Shown here one piece after another: positions 8,674 to 16,505 of a stretch of DNA of 64,000 bases (positions are counted from its first letter, which is position 1; the number at the start of each line of letters is the position of its first letter). The stretch comes from Paraburkholderia aromaticivorans (GTDB taxonomy: Bacteria > Pseudomonadota > Gammaproteobacteria > Burkholderiales > Burkholderiaceae). A program made the position numbers and the translations under genes. A model generated the notes under the pieces. It made no database searches. It had not been told where the DNA came from and was given only the letters and a program-made list of their open reading frames with translations. The stretch spans positions 806,001-870,000 of the forward strand of contig NZ_CP022989.1 of the NCBI RefSeq assembly GCF_002278075.1, given 5' to 3'.

Positions 8674-9096
8674 ATGGACACTTCCCAACCCGATCCCGGT
8701 GTGGCGCGGCCACCCAAGCGGAGCTGGCGGCGGCACTGCGATGAGTTCAAGTCGCATGTCATCGCGATGGCCCGCCAAGGCCATGGCTCGGTCGCCGCAG
8801 TGGCGCTTGCCAACGGCCTGAACGCGAACATGCTGCGACGCTGGGTGCGCGAGTCGGAGATGGCCGACGATGCATCCGCGGCGACGCGCACCCAGGCCGC
8901 CATGAGCCCACCCGCATTCGTGCCGGTGACGCTGGCCGACTTCGGTGATCGAACACCTGCCGCGCCCGAGCCGAGCGCTGCCCCCTCGGCATCCGAACGC
9001 GTCACGGTGGAGATCCGCCGCGGCACCACCAGTGTCAGCGCCAGCCTGCCGATGGACGCGCGCAGCGCCGCCTGGCTGCGCGACGTACTGGCTTGA
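8674..9096 (+). CDS. tnpA: IS66 accessory protein TnpA
   Basis: About 140 residues. The N-terminal half (SWRRHCDEFKSHVIAMARQG, then GLNANMLRRWVRE) is a helix-turn-helix of the transposase_8/IS66 Orf1 type, probably binding the element ends. The C-terminal half ends with the typical VEIRRGTTSVSASLP and AAWLRDVLA. The start is uncertain: ATG 8674, ATG 8662 and GTG 8650 are in frame, and none has a strong ribosome-binding site. Required together with TnpB and TnpC for transposition in this family. Confidence 0.8.
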   Translation: MDTSQPDPGVARPPKRSWRRHCDEFKSHVIAMARQGHGSVAAVALANGLNANMLRRWVRESEMADDASAATRTQAAMSPPAFVPVTLADFGDRTPAAPEPSAAPSASERVTVEIRRGTTSVSASLPMDARSAAWLRDVLA

Positions 9097-9103
9097 GACG
9101 CGC

Positions 9104-9436
9104 ATGATCAAGGTCGATGCTGTGTGGCTGGCCGTACAGCCCCTGGACATGCGCCTGGGCACCGAGGCCGCACTCGCCCGCGTGGTCGGCGTCTTCGGCG
9201 CTGCGCACCCGAACCATGCCTACCTCTTCGCCAATCGGCGCGCCAACCGCATGAAGGTGCTGGTGCACGACGGCATCGGCGTGTGGCTGGCCGCTCGCAG
9301 GCTCAACGCCGGCAAGTTCGTCTGGCCCGCCGACGCCAGCGCCACGCTGCAGCTGACGCGGCCGCAGTTCGATGCCCTGGTGCTGGGCCTGCCCTGGCAG
9401 CGGCTGGGCGATGCGGGGATCATCCGTGTGATCTGA
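9104..9436 (+). CDS. tnpB: IS66 accessory protein TnpB (Orf2 family)
   Basis: 110-residue protein with the hallmark stretch ALARVVGVFGAAHPNHAYLF followed by NRRANRMKVLVHDGIGVWLAARRL and ending LGLPWQRLGDAGIIRVI, which is diagnostic of IS66 Orf2. It starts seven bases after the tnpA stop. Its biochemical activity is unknown, but it is needed for transposition of IS66-type elements. Confidence 0.92.
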   Translation: MIKVDAVWLAVQPLDMRLGTEAALARVVGVFGAAHPNHAYLFANRRANRMKVLVHDGIGVWLAARRLNAGKFVWPADASATLQLTRPQFDALVLGLPWQRLGDAGIIRVI

Positions 9437-9500
9437 ACCACCCTTGCAATTGCCGGATGTGCCGATGCGCAGGGCGCTTCGGCGCGGCAGGATCACGTCC

Positions 9501-11081
9501 ATGATCAGCGCCGAGCAACTGGACACCCTGCAGCCGCAGATGCGCCAGGCCGTGCAGTCGCTGCTGGCGCAGATCCAGCAGCGCGACGCCGAGATCGCCT
9601 TCAAGCAGGCGTTCATCGACAAGCTCACGCACGAGATGGCCGTGCTCAAGCGGATGAAGTTCGCCGCCACCAGCGAACGCTTCGCTGCCAGCCTGGCACC
9701 CGAGCAAAGGAGTCTGCTGGAGGAGACGCTGGACGCCGACCTGGCCGAACTCGAACGGGAGATCGAACGCGAGCAGGGCCAGGCCGACGACAAGGCCAAG
9801 GACAAGACCGAGAAGAAGACGCCCAAGCGCACCCCGTTGCCAGCGCATCTGCCGCGCCGCGACGTGCTGCACGAGCCGGTGGACACCACCTGCAATTGCG
9901 GGCAGCCCCTGCAGCGCTTCGGCGAGGACGTGGCCGAGCGGCTGGACTACCAGCCCGGCGTGTTCAGCGTCGAGCGCCATGTGCGTGGCAAGTGGGCATG
10001 CCGCTGCTGCGAGCGGATTGTTCAGGCGCCGGTGCCGGCACACGTCATCGACAAGGGCATCCCGAGCGCCGGCCTGCTGGCGCACCTGCTGGTTGCCAAG
10101 TTCCTGGATCACCTGCCGCTGTACCGCCAGGAAGCCATCTTCGAGCGCGCCGGCCACCTGATCGCCCGCTCGACGCTGGCGCAGTGGGTCGGCGAGTGCG
10201 GGGCGCAATTGCAGCCGCTGGTCAACGCGCTGGCCGACGAGTTGCGCCGCCATGCGGTGCTGCACGCCGACGAGACGCCGGTGGCCATGCTCAAGCCCAA
10301 GCACCTGAGCGACGGCAAGACGCACAAGGCCTACATCTGGTCGTACTGCACCACGAGCTTGAACGCGACGAAGGCCGTGGTCTTCCAGTTCACCGAGGGC
10401 CGCAGCGGCGAGAACGTTCAGCAGTTCCTCAAGCTCGACACCCCGCGAGCCTGGCAGGGAACGCTGGTTACCGACGGCTTTGGCGGCTACACCGCCACGA
10501 CGACCAAGGGCGTGACATCGGCGCAATGCATGGCGCACGCGCGCAGGAAATTCAACGACCTGTGGGCCAACCACGCCAGCGCGGTCGGCCACCAAGCGCT
10601 GCGCTACTTCCAGGTGCTGTTCAGGATCGAGCGCGAGATCGAGGAACTGCCTGGCGATGAGCGAAGGAAGATACGGCAGCGCAAGTCACGTCGGGTGCTA
10701 GCGGTCTTGCATCGCTGGTTGCTCAGACAGCGGCAGTTGGTGCCGCCGGGCTCGGCCACGATGAAGGCCATCGACTACAGCTTCAAGCGCTGGACGCAAC
10801 TCACGCGCTTCGTGCAGGACGGCGATGTGCCGATCTCCAACAACTGGGTGGAGAACCAGATCCGGCCCATCGCCATCGGCCGCTCGAATTGGCTGTTCGC
10901 CGGCAGCCTGCGCGCAGGCCAGCGGGCGGCGGCCATCATGAGCCTGCTGCACTCGGCGCGCATCAACGGGCATGAGCCCTACGCCTACATCAAGAACGTG
11001 TTGGAGCGCCTGCCCACGCACCCGGCCAGCCGCATTGATGAGTTGCTGCCGCATCGCTGGAAGCTTGCGGCAGCCCCGTAG
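9501..11081 (+). CDS. tnpC: IS66-family transposase TnpC
   Basis: 526-residue DDE transposase. Order: N-terminal coiled-coil/leucine-rich segment with QSLLAQIQQRDAEIAFKQAFI (residues about 12-55), a zinc-binding region with CNCGQPL and CRCC (about 130-175), then the catalytic domain with LHADETPVAML, VTDGFGGYTA and SNNWVENQIRPIAIGRSNW supplying the acidic residues. The C-terminal tail ends HRWKLAAAP. ATG 9501 is chosen because the family begins with a short MxxxxLDxLxP segment, although the frame is open from 9444. The gene is uninterrupted. Confidence 0.93.
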   Translation: MISAEQLDTLQPQMRQAVQSLLAQIQQRDAEIAFKQAFIDKLTHEMAVLKRMKFAATSERFAASLAPEQRSLLEETLDADLAELEREIEREQGQADDKAKDKTEKKTPKRTPLPAHLPRRDVLHEPVDTTCNCGQPLQRFGEDVAERLDYQPGVFSVERHVRGKWACRCCERIVQAPVPAHVIDKGIPSAGLLAHLLVAKFLDHLPLYRQEAIFERAGHLIARSTLAQWVGECGAQLQPLVNALADELRRHAVLHADETPVAMLKPKHLSDGKTHKAYIWSYCTTSLNATKAVVFQFTEGRSGENVQQFLKLDTPRAWQGTLVTDGFGGYTATTTKGVTSAQCMAHARRKFNDLWANHASAVGHQALRYFQVLFRIEREIEELPGDERRKIRQRKSRRVLAVLHRWLLRQRQLVPPGSATMKAIDYSFKRWTQLTRFVQDGDVPISNNWVENQIRPIAIGRSNWLFAGSLRAGQRAAAIMSLLHSARINGHEPYAYIKNVLERLPTHPASRIDELLPHRWKLAAAP

Positions 11082-12114
11082 CAGCGCGCCAGATCAAAGG
11101 AATGCAAATCCGTCCAGGTGAGTTGGCCGGACGGATACCTTCACGCTGCTGTTCGAGGCGCTGATCCTGATGCTGGCGCAGCAGATGCCGTTTGCCGCCG
11201 TGGCGCGCATCGTGGGCGAGTCGGCCCACCGGGTGATGGCCGTGTGCGAGCGCTACGTTGAGATCGCCCTGGGCCTGGCCGACTTCAGCCAGGTCACGGC
11301 TCTGGCCATCGACGAGACCTCGCGTGCCCGAGGCCACGACTACGCCACTTTGGCTGCCGACGCCGCCGCACGCCGGGTGCTGTTCGTCACCGAGGGCCGT
11401 GACGCCAAGACGCTCCAAGCGCTGGCAGCGGACCTTGCTGCGCACGGCTGCCCGGCCGAGCAGATCACCTCGGTGAGCATCGACATGTCACCCGCCTTCA
11501 TCAAGGGCTGCACTGAGTTCCTGCCCAACGCCCGCATCACCTTCGACAAGTTCCACGTTGTCTGGCATGCCAGTGCGGCGGTGGACAAGATGCGCCGCAT
11601 CGAGCAGCGCAGCGACAAGTCGCTCAAGGGTCTGCGCTGGTCGCTGCTGAAGGATCGCAGCCGCCTCAGGCCCGAGGCCGCCGCCGATCTGGACGCCTTG
11701 ATCGCCAGAATGACCACGGTGCGCACGGCCCGCGCCTGGGTCTACAAGGAGCAGCTGCGAGAGATCCTCGAGCGCAAGCAGATCAACGTCGTGCGCACCA
11801 TGCTCCAGCACTGGTGCACTTGCGTCATGCACTCCAAGGTTGAACCGATGAAGGAGGTGGCCGCGCTCGTGCGTCGCCACCTGGAGGGCATCGTCGCCTG
11901 GGCGCAGACCCGCCAGACCAACGGCTTCTTGGAGGCCATCAACGGCCTGTTCCAGGCCGCCAAGCGCCGCGCCCGTGGCTTCGTGCGCCTGGCCACCATC
12001 AGAACCGTCATCTTCCTGATCGCCGGCAAGCTCGACTTCCAGGCCATCAATCCTCATGCCCCGCAACCCACTTGAAATTCAACAGAGCCTTATTTTTCTC
12101 AACACGCCGCAATG

Positions 12115-12136
12115 CGCCAGTTCTTGTGGCGTTTTT
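12115..12136 (+). terminator. Possible intrinsic terminator
   Basis: A 5-bp stem CGCCA/TGGCG with a 7-base loop is followed by five T. Before the IS insertions this would have sat just downstream of the LysR-eexN pair, which is a natural place for the end of that transcript. Confidence 0.4.
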
Positions 12137-12233
12137 CTTTGACTCGCCGCTTCACGAATTCTTTCCTTTTGCTCGATCTTTCTGCCTGAAACGGTCTTTG
12201 ACCGGCACTGACCTGACACCGATCCTGACGCCT

Positions 12234-12257
12234 GCGGCACGCCCTTGTGCCGCTTTT
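12234..12257 (+). terminator. Terminator- or attenuator-like hairpin before traG
   Basis: A perfect 7-bp stem GCGGCAC/GTGCCGC with a 6-base loop is followed by TTTT, 41 bp before the traG ATG. It could end upstream transcription (including IS-derived transcripts) or attenuate the transfer operon. No internal promoter can be placed confidently between it and traG. Confidence 0.5.
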
Positions 12258-12297
12258 CCCATGAGGAATCAGCGCAGGAGAAATCGGAGGCAAGGTC

Positions 12298-14331
12298 ATG
12301 CAAGGGACGAACGTACTGTTCGGTCAGATCGCCGTGGTATTCGGCATCGTGATCGCTGGCGTCTGGAGCGCCACGCAATGGACAGCCGCCGCTCTGGGCT
12401 ATCAGCTACGCCTTGGCTCGCCCTGGTTTGATTTCCTGGGTACGCCGATCTACCACCCGTGGCGGTTGTTCGAGTGGTGGTTCTTCTTCGACGCCTACGC
12501 GCCCCGTGTTTTCGACATCGGCGGTGCGTTTGCCGGCGGCAGCGGCCTTGTCGCTGTGCTGGTCGCCATCGGCATGTCGATCTGGCGCTCGCGCCAATCA
12601 CGCCTCGTCACCACCTACGGCTCGGCCCGCTGGGCCAACGCGGAGGACATTCGCAAGGCGGGCCTCACGCAGCCGGCCGGCGTGTTCCTCGGCCAGCACG
12701 ACCGCCAGTACCTGCGCCACGAAGGCCCGGAACACGTCCTGACCTTCGCGCCGACGCGCAGCGGCAAGGGTGTCGGCCTGGTGGTGCCAACGCTGCTTTC
12801 CTGGCCCGCGTCCGCCGTCGTCCATGACATCAAGGGCGAGAACTGGCAGATCACCGCCGGCTGGCGCTCGCGCTTCTCGCATTGCCTGCTGTTCAACCCC
12901 ACGGATGCGAAGTCGGCGGCCTACAACCCGCTGCTGGAGGTGCGGCGCGGCGCGCATGAGGTGCGCGACGTGCAGAACATCGCGGACATTCTGGTCGATC
13001 CCGAAGGCGCGCTGGAGAAGCGCAACCATTGGGAGAAGACTTCGCACGCGCTGCTGGTGGGCGCCATCCTGCATGTTCTGTATGCGGGCGAAGACAAGAC
13101 GCTGCGCGGCGTCGCCAACTTCCTCTCCGATCCGGCCAGTCCCTTCGAGCTGACCCTGCACCGGATGATGACCACGCCCCACCTGATGAACGGGAACGGT
13201 GGAAGCCCGCATCCGGTGGTGGCCTCTGCGGCGCGCGAAGTGCTCAACAAGAGCGACAACGAGCGCTCGGGCGTGCTGTCCACCGCCATGTCGTTCCTCG
13301 GCCTGTACCGAGACCCTACGGTGGCCGAAGTCACGTCGCGCTGCGACTGGCGCATTGCAGACCTCATTTCCGCCGAGCACCCGGTATCGCTGTACCTCGT
13401 AGTGCCGCCTTCGGACATTTCGCGCACGAAGCCGCTGATCCGCTTGATCCTCAACCAGATCGGGCGGCGGCTCACCGAATCACTCGACGGCAGCGATGGC
13501 ATCGAGCGCCGCCACAAGCTGCTGCTGATGCTCGATGAGTTTCCGGCGCTCGGGCGCCTGGACTTCTTCGAGACGGCCTTGGCCTTCATGGCGGGCTACG
13601 GCATCCGCAGCTTCCTCATCGCGCAGTCGCTCAACCAGATCGACAAGGCGTATGGGCAGAACCATTCGATCCTCGACAACTGCCATGTGCGCGTGACGTT
13701 CGCCACCAACGACGAACGCACGGCCAAGCGCATTTCCGAGACGCTGGGCACCGCGACCGAGCTGCGCGCGCAGCGCAACTACGCGGGCCATCGCCTCGCG
13801 CCGTGGCTGGGGCACCTCATGGTGTCGCGGCAGGAAACGGCCCGCCCGCTGCTCACGCCGGGCGAAGTCATGCAGCTACCACCCGACGAAGCCGTGGTGA
13901 TGGTGTCGAGCGTGGCGCCGATCAGGGCCAAGAAGCTGCGCTACTACGCCGACGCCAACTTCAAGCGGCGCGTTCTGTCGCCGCCTGCGCTCGCCACAGC
14001 GTCCAGTCCAGGGCGCTATGCCGATGTTCCTCCGGCACGCGCTGACGACTGGAGTGGCCTGGCGATTCCGCCGACGCCTGCCGCACCGGCCACGGCATCC
14101 GCCGATGGCCTGGAGCACCTGGGAACGGCCGACGACGGCGGCCCGCGCCGCCAGCCCGAGCTAACTGAGGCCGTCGCCTACGACCCCGAGCAAGCCGCAC
14201 CCGCGGCCGACCTCGGGCTGCTCGATGACGACGACGACCTGCCGCTTCCCCTTCCTCGCCAGCTCGATACGGCCATGCAGCGCACGGCCCGGCTGGCATC
14301 CCTCGACCCCAACGATGGAATCGAACTATGA
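12298..14331 (+). CDS. traG: Conjugative coupling protein TraG/VirD4
   Basis: Hexameric inner-membrane ATPase that recruits the relaxase-DNA complex and hands it to the type IV secretion channel. 677 residues. Two N-terminal membrane segments (about residues 5-30 and 75-95) are followed by the cytoplasmic ATPase with Walker A APTRSGKGVGLVVP and Walker B LLMLDEFPALGRL. The last 130 residues are a low-complexity, proline- and acid-rich tail. GGAGG lies eight bases before the ATG. It overlaps the next ATG by four bases, starting a chain of coupled genes. Its relaxase partner is not in the window. Confidence 0.92.
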   Translation: MQGTNVLFGQIAVVFGIVIAGVWSATQWTAAALGYQLRLGSPWFDFLGTPIYHPWRLFEWWFFFDAYAPRVFDIGGAFAGGSGLVAVLVAIGMSIWRSRQSRLVTTYGSARWANAEDIRKAGLTQPAGVFLGQHDRQYLRHEGPEHVLTFAPTRSGKGVGLVVPTLLSWPASAVVHDIKGENWQITAGWRSRFSHCLLFNPTDAKSAAYNPLLEVRRGAHEVRDVQNIADILVDPEGALEKRNHWEKTSHALLVGAILHVLYAGEDKTLRGVANFLSDPASPFELTLHRMMTTPHLMNGNGGSPHPVVASAAREVLNKSDNERSGVLSTAMSFLGLYRDPTVAEVTSRCDWRIADLISAEHPVSLYLVVPPSDISRTKPLIRLILNQIGRRLTESLDGSDGIERRHKLLLMLDEFPALGRLDFFETALAFMAGYGIRSFLIAQSLNQIDKAYGQNHSILDNCHVRVTFATNDERTAKRISETLGTATELRAQRNYAGHRLAPWLGHLMVSRQETARPLLTPGEVMQLPPDEAVVMVSSVAPIRAKKLRYYADANFKRRVLSPPALATASSPGRYADVPPARADDWSGLAIPPTPAAPATASADGLEHLGTADDGGPRRQPELTEAVAYDPEQAAPAADLGLLDDDDDLPLPLPRQLDTAMQRTARLASLDPNDGIEL

Positions 14332-14804
14332 GCCCACATCGTTCAAGTTATCGCCTGAATCTCTTTATCCAGCCCGAGCACGCCCAGCGGCTCGACGAAC
14401 TGGCCGCCAAGAAAGGCGTGTCCAAATCCAGCATCGTCGCTGCCGCCTTGGCGTCCTGGCTGTCGCCCGATGCCGCCGACCAGCGCGAGGCGGCCATCGC
14501 CAAGCGGCTGGATCGCCTGTCGCGCCAGGCCGAGCGTATGGAGCGCGACCAGAACATCGCCATCGAAACGCTGGCGCTGTTCATCCGCTACTACCTCACG
14601 GTCAGCATGCCGGTTCCCGAGGCGCACCAAGAGGCAGCGCGCGCCCAGGGCAAAGCGCGCTTCGAGCAGTTCGTGGAGCAGCTTGGTCGCCACCTGCTGC
14701 GCGGGCGAAGCCTCGTGCGTGACGTAGTGGAAGAACTGCATCCTGATCCGGTACGGATGGAGGACGCGGCGGCAGCCACAGAAGCGCAGGAGCGTGCGTC
14801 ATGA
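14328..14804 (+). CDS. CopG-type ribbon-helix-helix regulator
   Basis: 158-residue protein. The N-terminal 50 residues (SYRLNLFIQPEHAQRLDELAAKKGVSKSSIVAAAL, read in two parts: strand then two helices) have the ribbon-helix-helix pattern of CopG proteins. The rest is a charged helical region, possibly for oligomerisation. It sits between traG and trbB with 4-base overlaps on both sides, the conserved position in Tn4371-like ICEs. It may regulate the transfer operon or act with TraG; neither can be shown from sequence. Confidence 0.8.
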   Translation: MSPHRSSYRLNLFIQPEHAQRLDELAAKKGVSKSSIVAAALASWLSPDAADQREAAIAKRLDRLSRQAERMERDQNIAIETLALFIRYYLTVSMPVPEAHQEAARAQGKARFEQFVEQLGRHLLRGRSLVRDVVEELHPDPVRMEDAAAATEAQERAS

Positions 14805-15838
14805 GCGCAGTTCCCCAATCCATGAGCGCCACGTCGCTCGACCGGCGCATCCAGATGCTGCGCACGGCAATGGGGCCGCTGATCGCCACCGCGCTCGAAG
14901 ACCCCGACGTGGTGGAAATCATGCTCAACCCGGATCGCACCCTTTGGGTGGATCGCCTGTCCTCGGGCCGCGCGCCGATGGGCGTGGAAATGCCCGAAGC
15001 GGATGGCGAGCGAATCATCCGCCTAGTCGCGGCTCACGTCGGCGCGGAGGTGCATCGCGGCCAGCCGCTGCTATCCGCCGAGCTGCCCGAAACCGGCGAA
15101 CGCTTCGAGGGCATCTTGCCGCCCGCCGCGCCGGGGCCTGCCTTTGCGCTGCGCAAGCGCGCCATCGGCGTGATCCCGCTGGAGCGGTACGTCGTGGACG
15201 GAATGATGACCGCCGCCCAGGCGGCCTTTCTCGTTCGCGCGGTGCGCGAGCGCAAGAACATCCTGATCGCCGGGGCCACCAGCAGCGGTAAGACCACGCT
15301 CGCCAATGCCTTGCTCGCTGAAATCGCCGCTACCGGCGACCGCGTGCTAGTGCTCGAAGACACGGTGGAGCTGCAATGCGCGGCCCGCGACCACGTTCCG
15401 CTGCGCACGCGTTCCGGCGTGGTGTCCATGACCGAGCTGGTGCGCTCATCCATGCGTCTGCGGCCGGATCGCGTCGTCGTCGGCGAGGTGCGCGGCCCCG
15501 AGGCGCTGGATCTCATCAAGGTGTGGGGCACCGGCCACCCCGGCGGCATCGCCACGATCCACGCAGGCTCCGCGCTGGGCGCGCTGCTGCGCATGGAGCA
15601 ACTGATTCTCGAAGTGGCGGTGAACCCGCCCCGTGCGCTGATCGCCGAAGCCGTGGACGTGGTGATCCATATCGCCGGGCGCGGGCGCAAGCGCCGCATC
15701 GAGAGCATCGCCCGCGTCGTCGGCTTCGATGGCGTGGGCTACCAACTGGCGGACGCTCTGGCCGCGCCGTTTCCCGAGCTGCCATCGCAGTCCGACCTTT
15801 CTTCCCCGTCCCTCAACCACCCTGGAGAACTGCCATGA
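14801..15838 (+). CDS. trbB: TrbB, VirB11-like conjugal transfer ATPase
   Basis: 345-residue secretion ATPase that powers pilus assembly and switches the channel to DNA transport, docked on the cytoplasmic side. The N-terminal domain (residues 20-130) is followed by Walker A GATSSGKTTLANAL (about 158-171), the Asp box VLVLEDTVELQ, Walker B-like DRVVVGEVRGPEALD and the His box GTGHPGGIATIHAGS. It matches TrbB of RP4 and VirB11 in motif order and length. Second ATG at position 8 is possible but the ATGA overlap favours the first. Confidence 0.93.
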   Translation: MSAVPQSMSATSLDRRIQMLRTAMGPLIATALEDPDVVEIMLNPDRTLWVDRLSSGRAPMGVEMPEADGERIIRLVAAHVGAEVHRGQPLLSAELPETGERFEGILPPAAPGPAFALRKRAIGVIPLERYVVDGMMTAAQAAFLVRAVRERKNILIAGATSSGKTTLANALLAEIAATGDRVLVLEDTVELQCAARDHVPLRTRSGVVSMTELVRSSMRLRPDRVVVGEVRGPEALDLIKVWGTGHPGGIATIHAGSALGALLRMEQLILEVAVNPPRALIAEAVDVVIHIAGRGRKRRIESIARVVGFDGVGYQLADALAAPFPELPSQSDLSSPSLNHPGELP

Positions 15839-16227
15839 CGCAGATGCACGTTCCTGCTTTCCGTATTTCCGTAAATCCGCCTTCGCGCCTGTCCGGCCTT
15901 GCCCGACTGCGCCGCCTGGCTCGCCCTGCACAGCAGGGAATGATGATGGCTGCGGTAATGCTGTTCATGGCCGGGACGGCAAAGGCCGCAGGTTCCTCGA
16001 TGCCGTGGGAAGGGCCGCTGCAGTCGATCTTGGAGTCGATCCAAGGGCCGGTGGCGCGCATCGTCGCGGTCATCATCATCATCGCCACGGGCCTCGCGCT
16101 GGCCTTCGGCGACACGTCGGGCGGCTTCCGCAAACTGATCCAGATCGTGTTCGGCCTGTCCATCGCGTTCGCGGCTTCGAGCTTCTTCCTGTCGTTCTTC
16201 AGCTTCTCCGGCGGGGCTGTCGTATGA
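15835..16227 (+). CDS. trbC: TrbC, VirB2-like conjugative pilin precursor
   Basis: 130-residue pilin. A long positively charged leader (about 35 residues, rich in Arg) runs into a hydrophobic stretch ending AGTAKAAGSS, a plausible signal-peptidase site near residue 52. Two further hydrophobic helices (IVAVIIIIATGLALAFG and FGLSIAFAASSFFLSFF) form the mature pilin hairpin. TrbC pilins of RP4 are processed and cyclised; whether this one is cyclic is unknown. Start and stop overlap both neighbours in ATGA form. Confidence 0.9.
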   Translation: MTQMHVPAFRISVNPPSRLSGLARLRRLARPAQQGMMMAAVMLFMAGTAKAAGSSMPWEGPLQSILESIQGPVARIVAVIIIIATGLALAFGDTSGGFRKLIQIVFGLSIAFAASSFFLSFFSFSGGAVV

Positions 16228-16496
16228 GCGGCCCGGACAGCTTCGCGGCAGGGTTCGAGGTGCCTTTGCATCGCTCGCTCACCGAGCCGATCTTGCTGGG
16301 CGGCGCACCGCGCACCGTGGCGATCGCCAACGGCACGCTGGCCGCCGCTGTCGGGCTGGGCCTGCAACTCTGGATTCCCGGTGCCGTGCTCTGGATCGTC
16401 GGCCATGCGCTGGCGGTTTGGGGGGCGCGCGTCGATCCGCAGTTCATGCAGGTCTTCGCGCGGCACGTCAAGCATCGCCCGCTGCTGGACGTGTGA
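16224..16496 (+). CDS. trbD: TrbD, VirB3-like conjugal transfer membrane protein
   Basis: 90-residue inner-membrane protein. The opening EVPLHRSLTEPILLGGAPR is the signature of TrbD/VirB3, followed by two membrane segments in residues 33-66 and a short cytoplasmic C terminus VDPQFMQVFARHVKHRPLLDV. VirB3 proteins work with the VirB4 ATPase, here encoded by the next gene, in pilus assembly. Confidence 0.92.
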   Translation: MSGPDSFAAGFEVPLHRSLTEPILLGGAPRTVAIANGTLAAAVGLGLQLWIPGAVLWIVGHALAVWGARVDPQFMQVFARHVKHRPLLDV

Positions 16497-16505
16497 GGTG
16501 ATGCC

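Larger units (their letters stand above)
8596..11138 (+). mobile_element. IS66-family insertion sequence, complete
   Basis: 2543-bp element inserted in the ISL3 transposase. The left end GTAACCGTCCGGCCAACCC and the right end, read inverted as GTATCCGTCCGGCCAACTC, differ at two positions. The 8-bp target duplication CTTCACGC is at 8588-8595 and 11139-11146, as typical of IS66. It carries the usual three genes tnpA, tnpB and tnpC in one orientation. Confidence 0.93.
8289..12075 (+). pseudogene. ISL3-family transposase split by IS66 insertion
   Basis: The N-terminal part (8289-8595) and the C-terminal part (11147-12075) join in frame once the IS66 element and one CTTCACGC copy are removed, giving a product of about 411 residues. 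The junction reads LSGF-T-LLFEAL. The N-terminal piece carries the zinc-binding/helix-turn-helix region of this family. The C-terminal piece holds the DDE catalytic domain with AIDETSRARGHDY, SIDMSPAFIKG and QTNGFLEAINGLFQAAKRRARGF. As it stands the gene cannot make the full enzyme, so this IS is immobile unless complemented. The interruption is a single clean event with no other decay. Confidence 0.88.
8226..12089 (+). mobile_element. ISL3-family insertion sequence, interrupted by an IS66-family element
   Basis: The left end GCCTCTCTTGAATTCCGAG and the right end, read inverted as GGCTCTGTTGAATTTCAAG, are imperfect inverted repeats. An 8-bp direct repeat TTATTTTT flanks the element at 8218-8225 and 12090-12097. 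Removing the IS66 insert and one copy of its target duplication leaves about 1313 bp with one full transposase frame, the usual size of the family. Confidence 0.85.
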
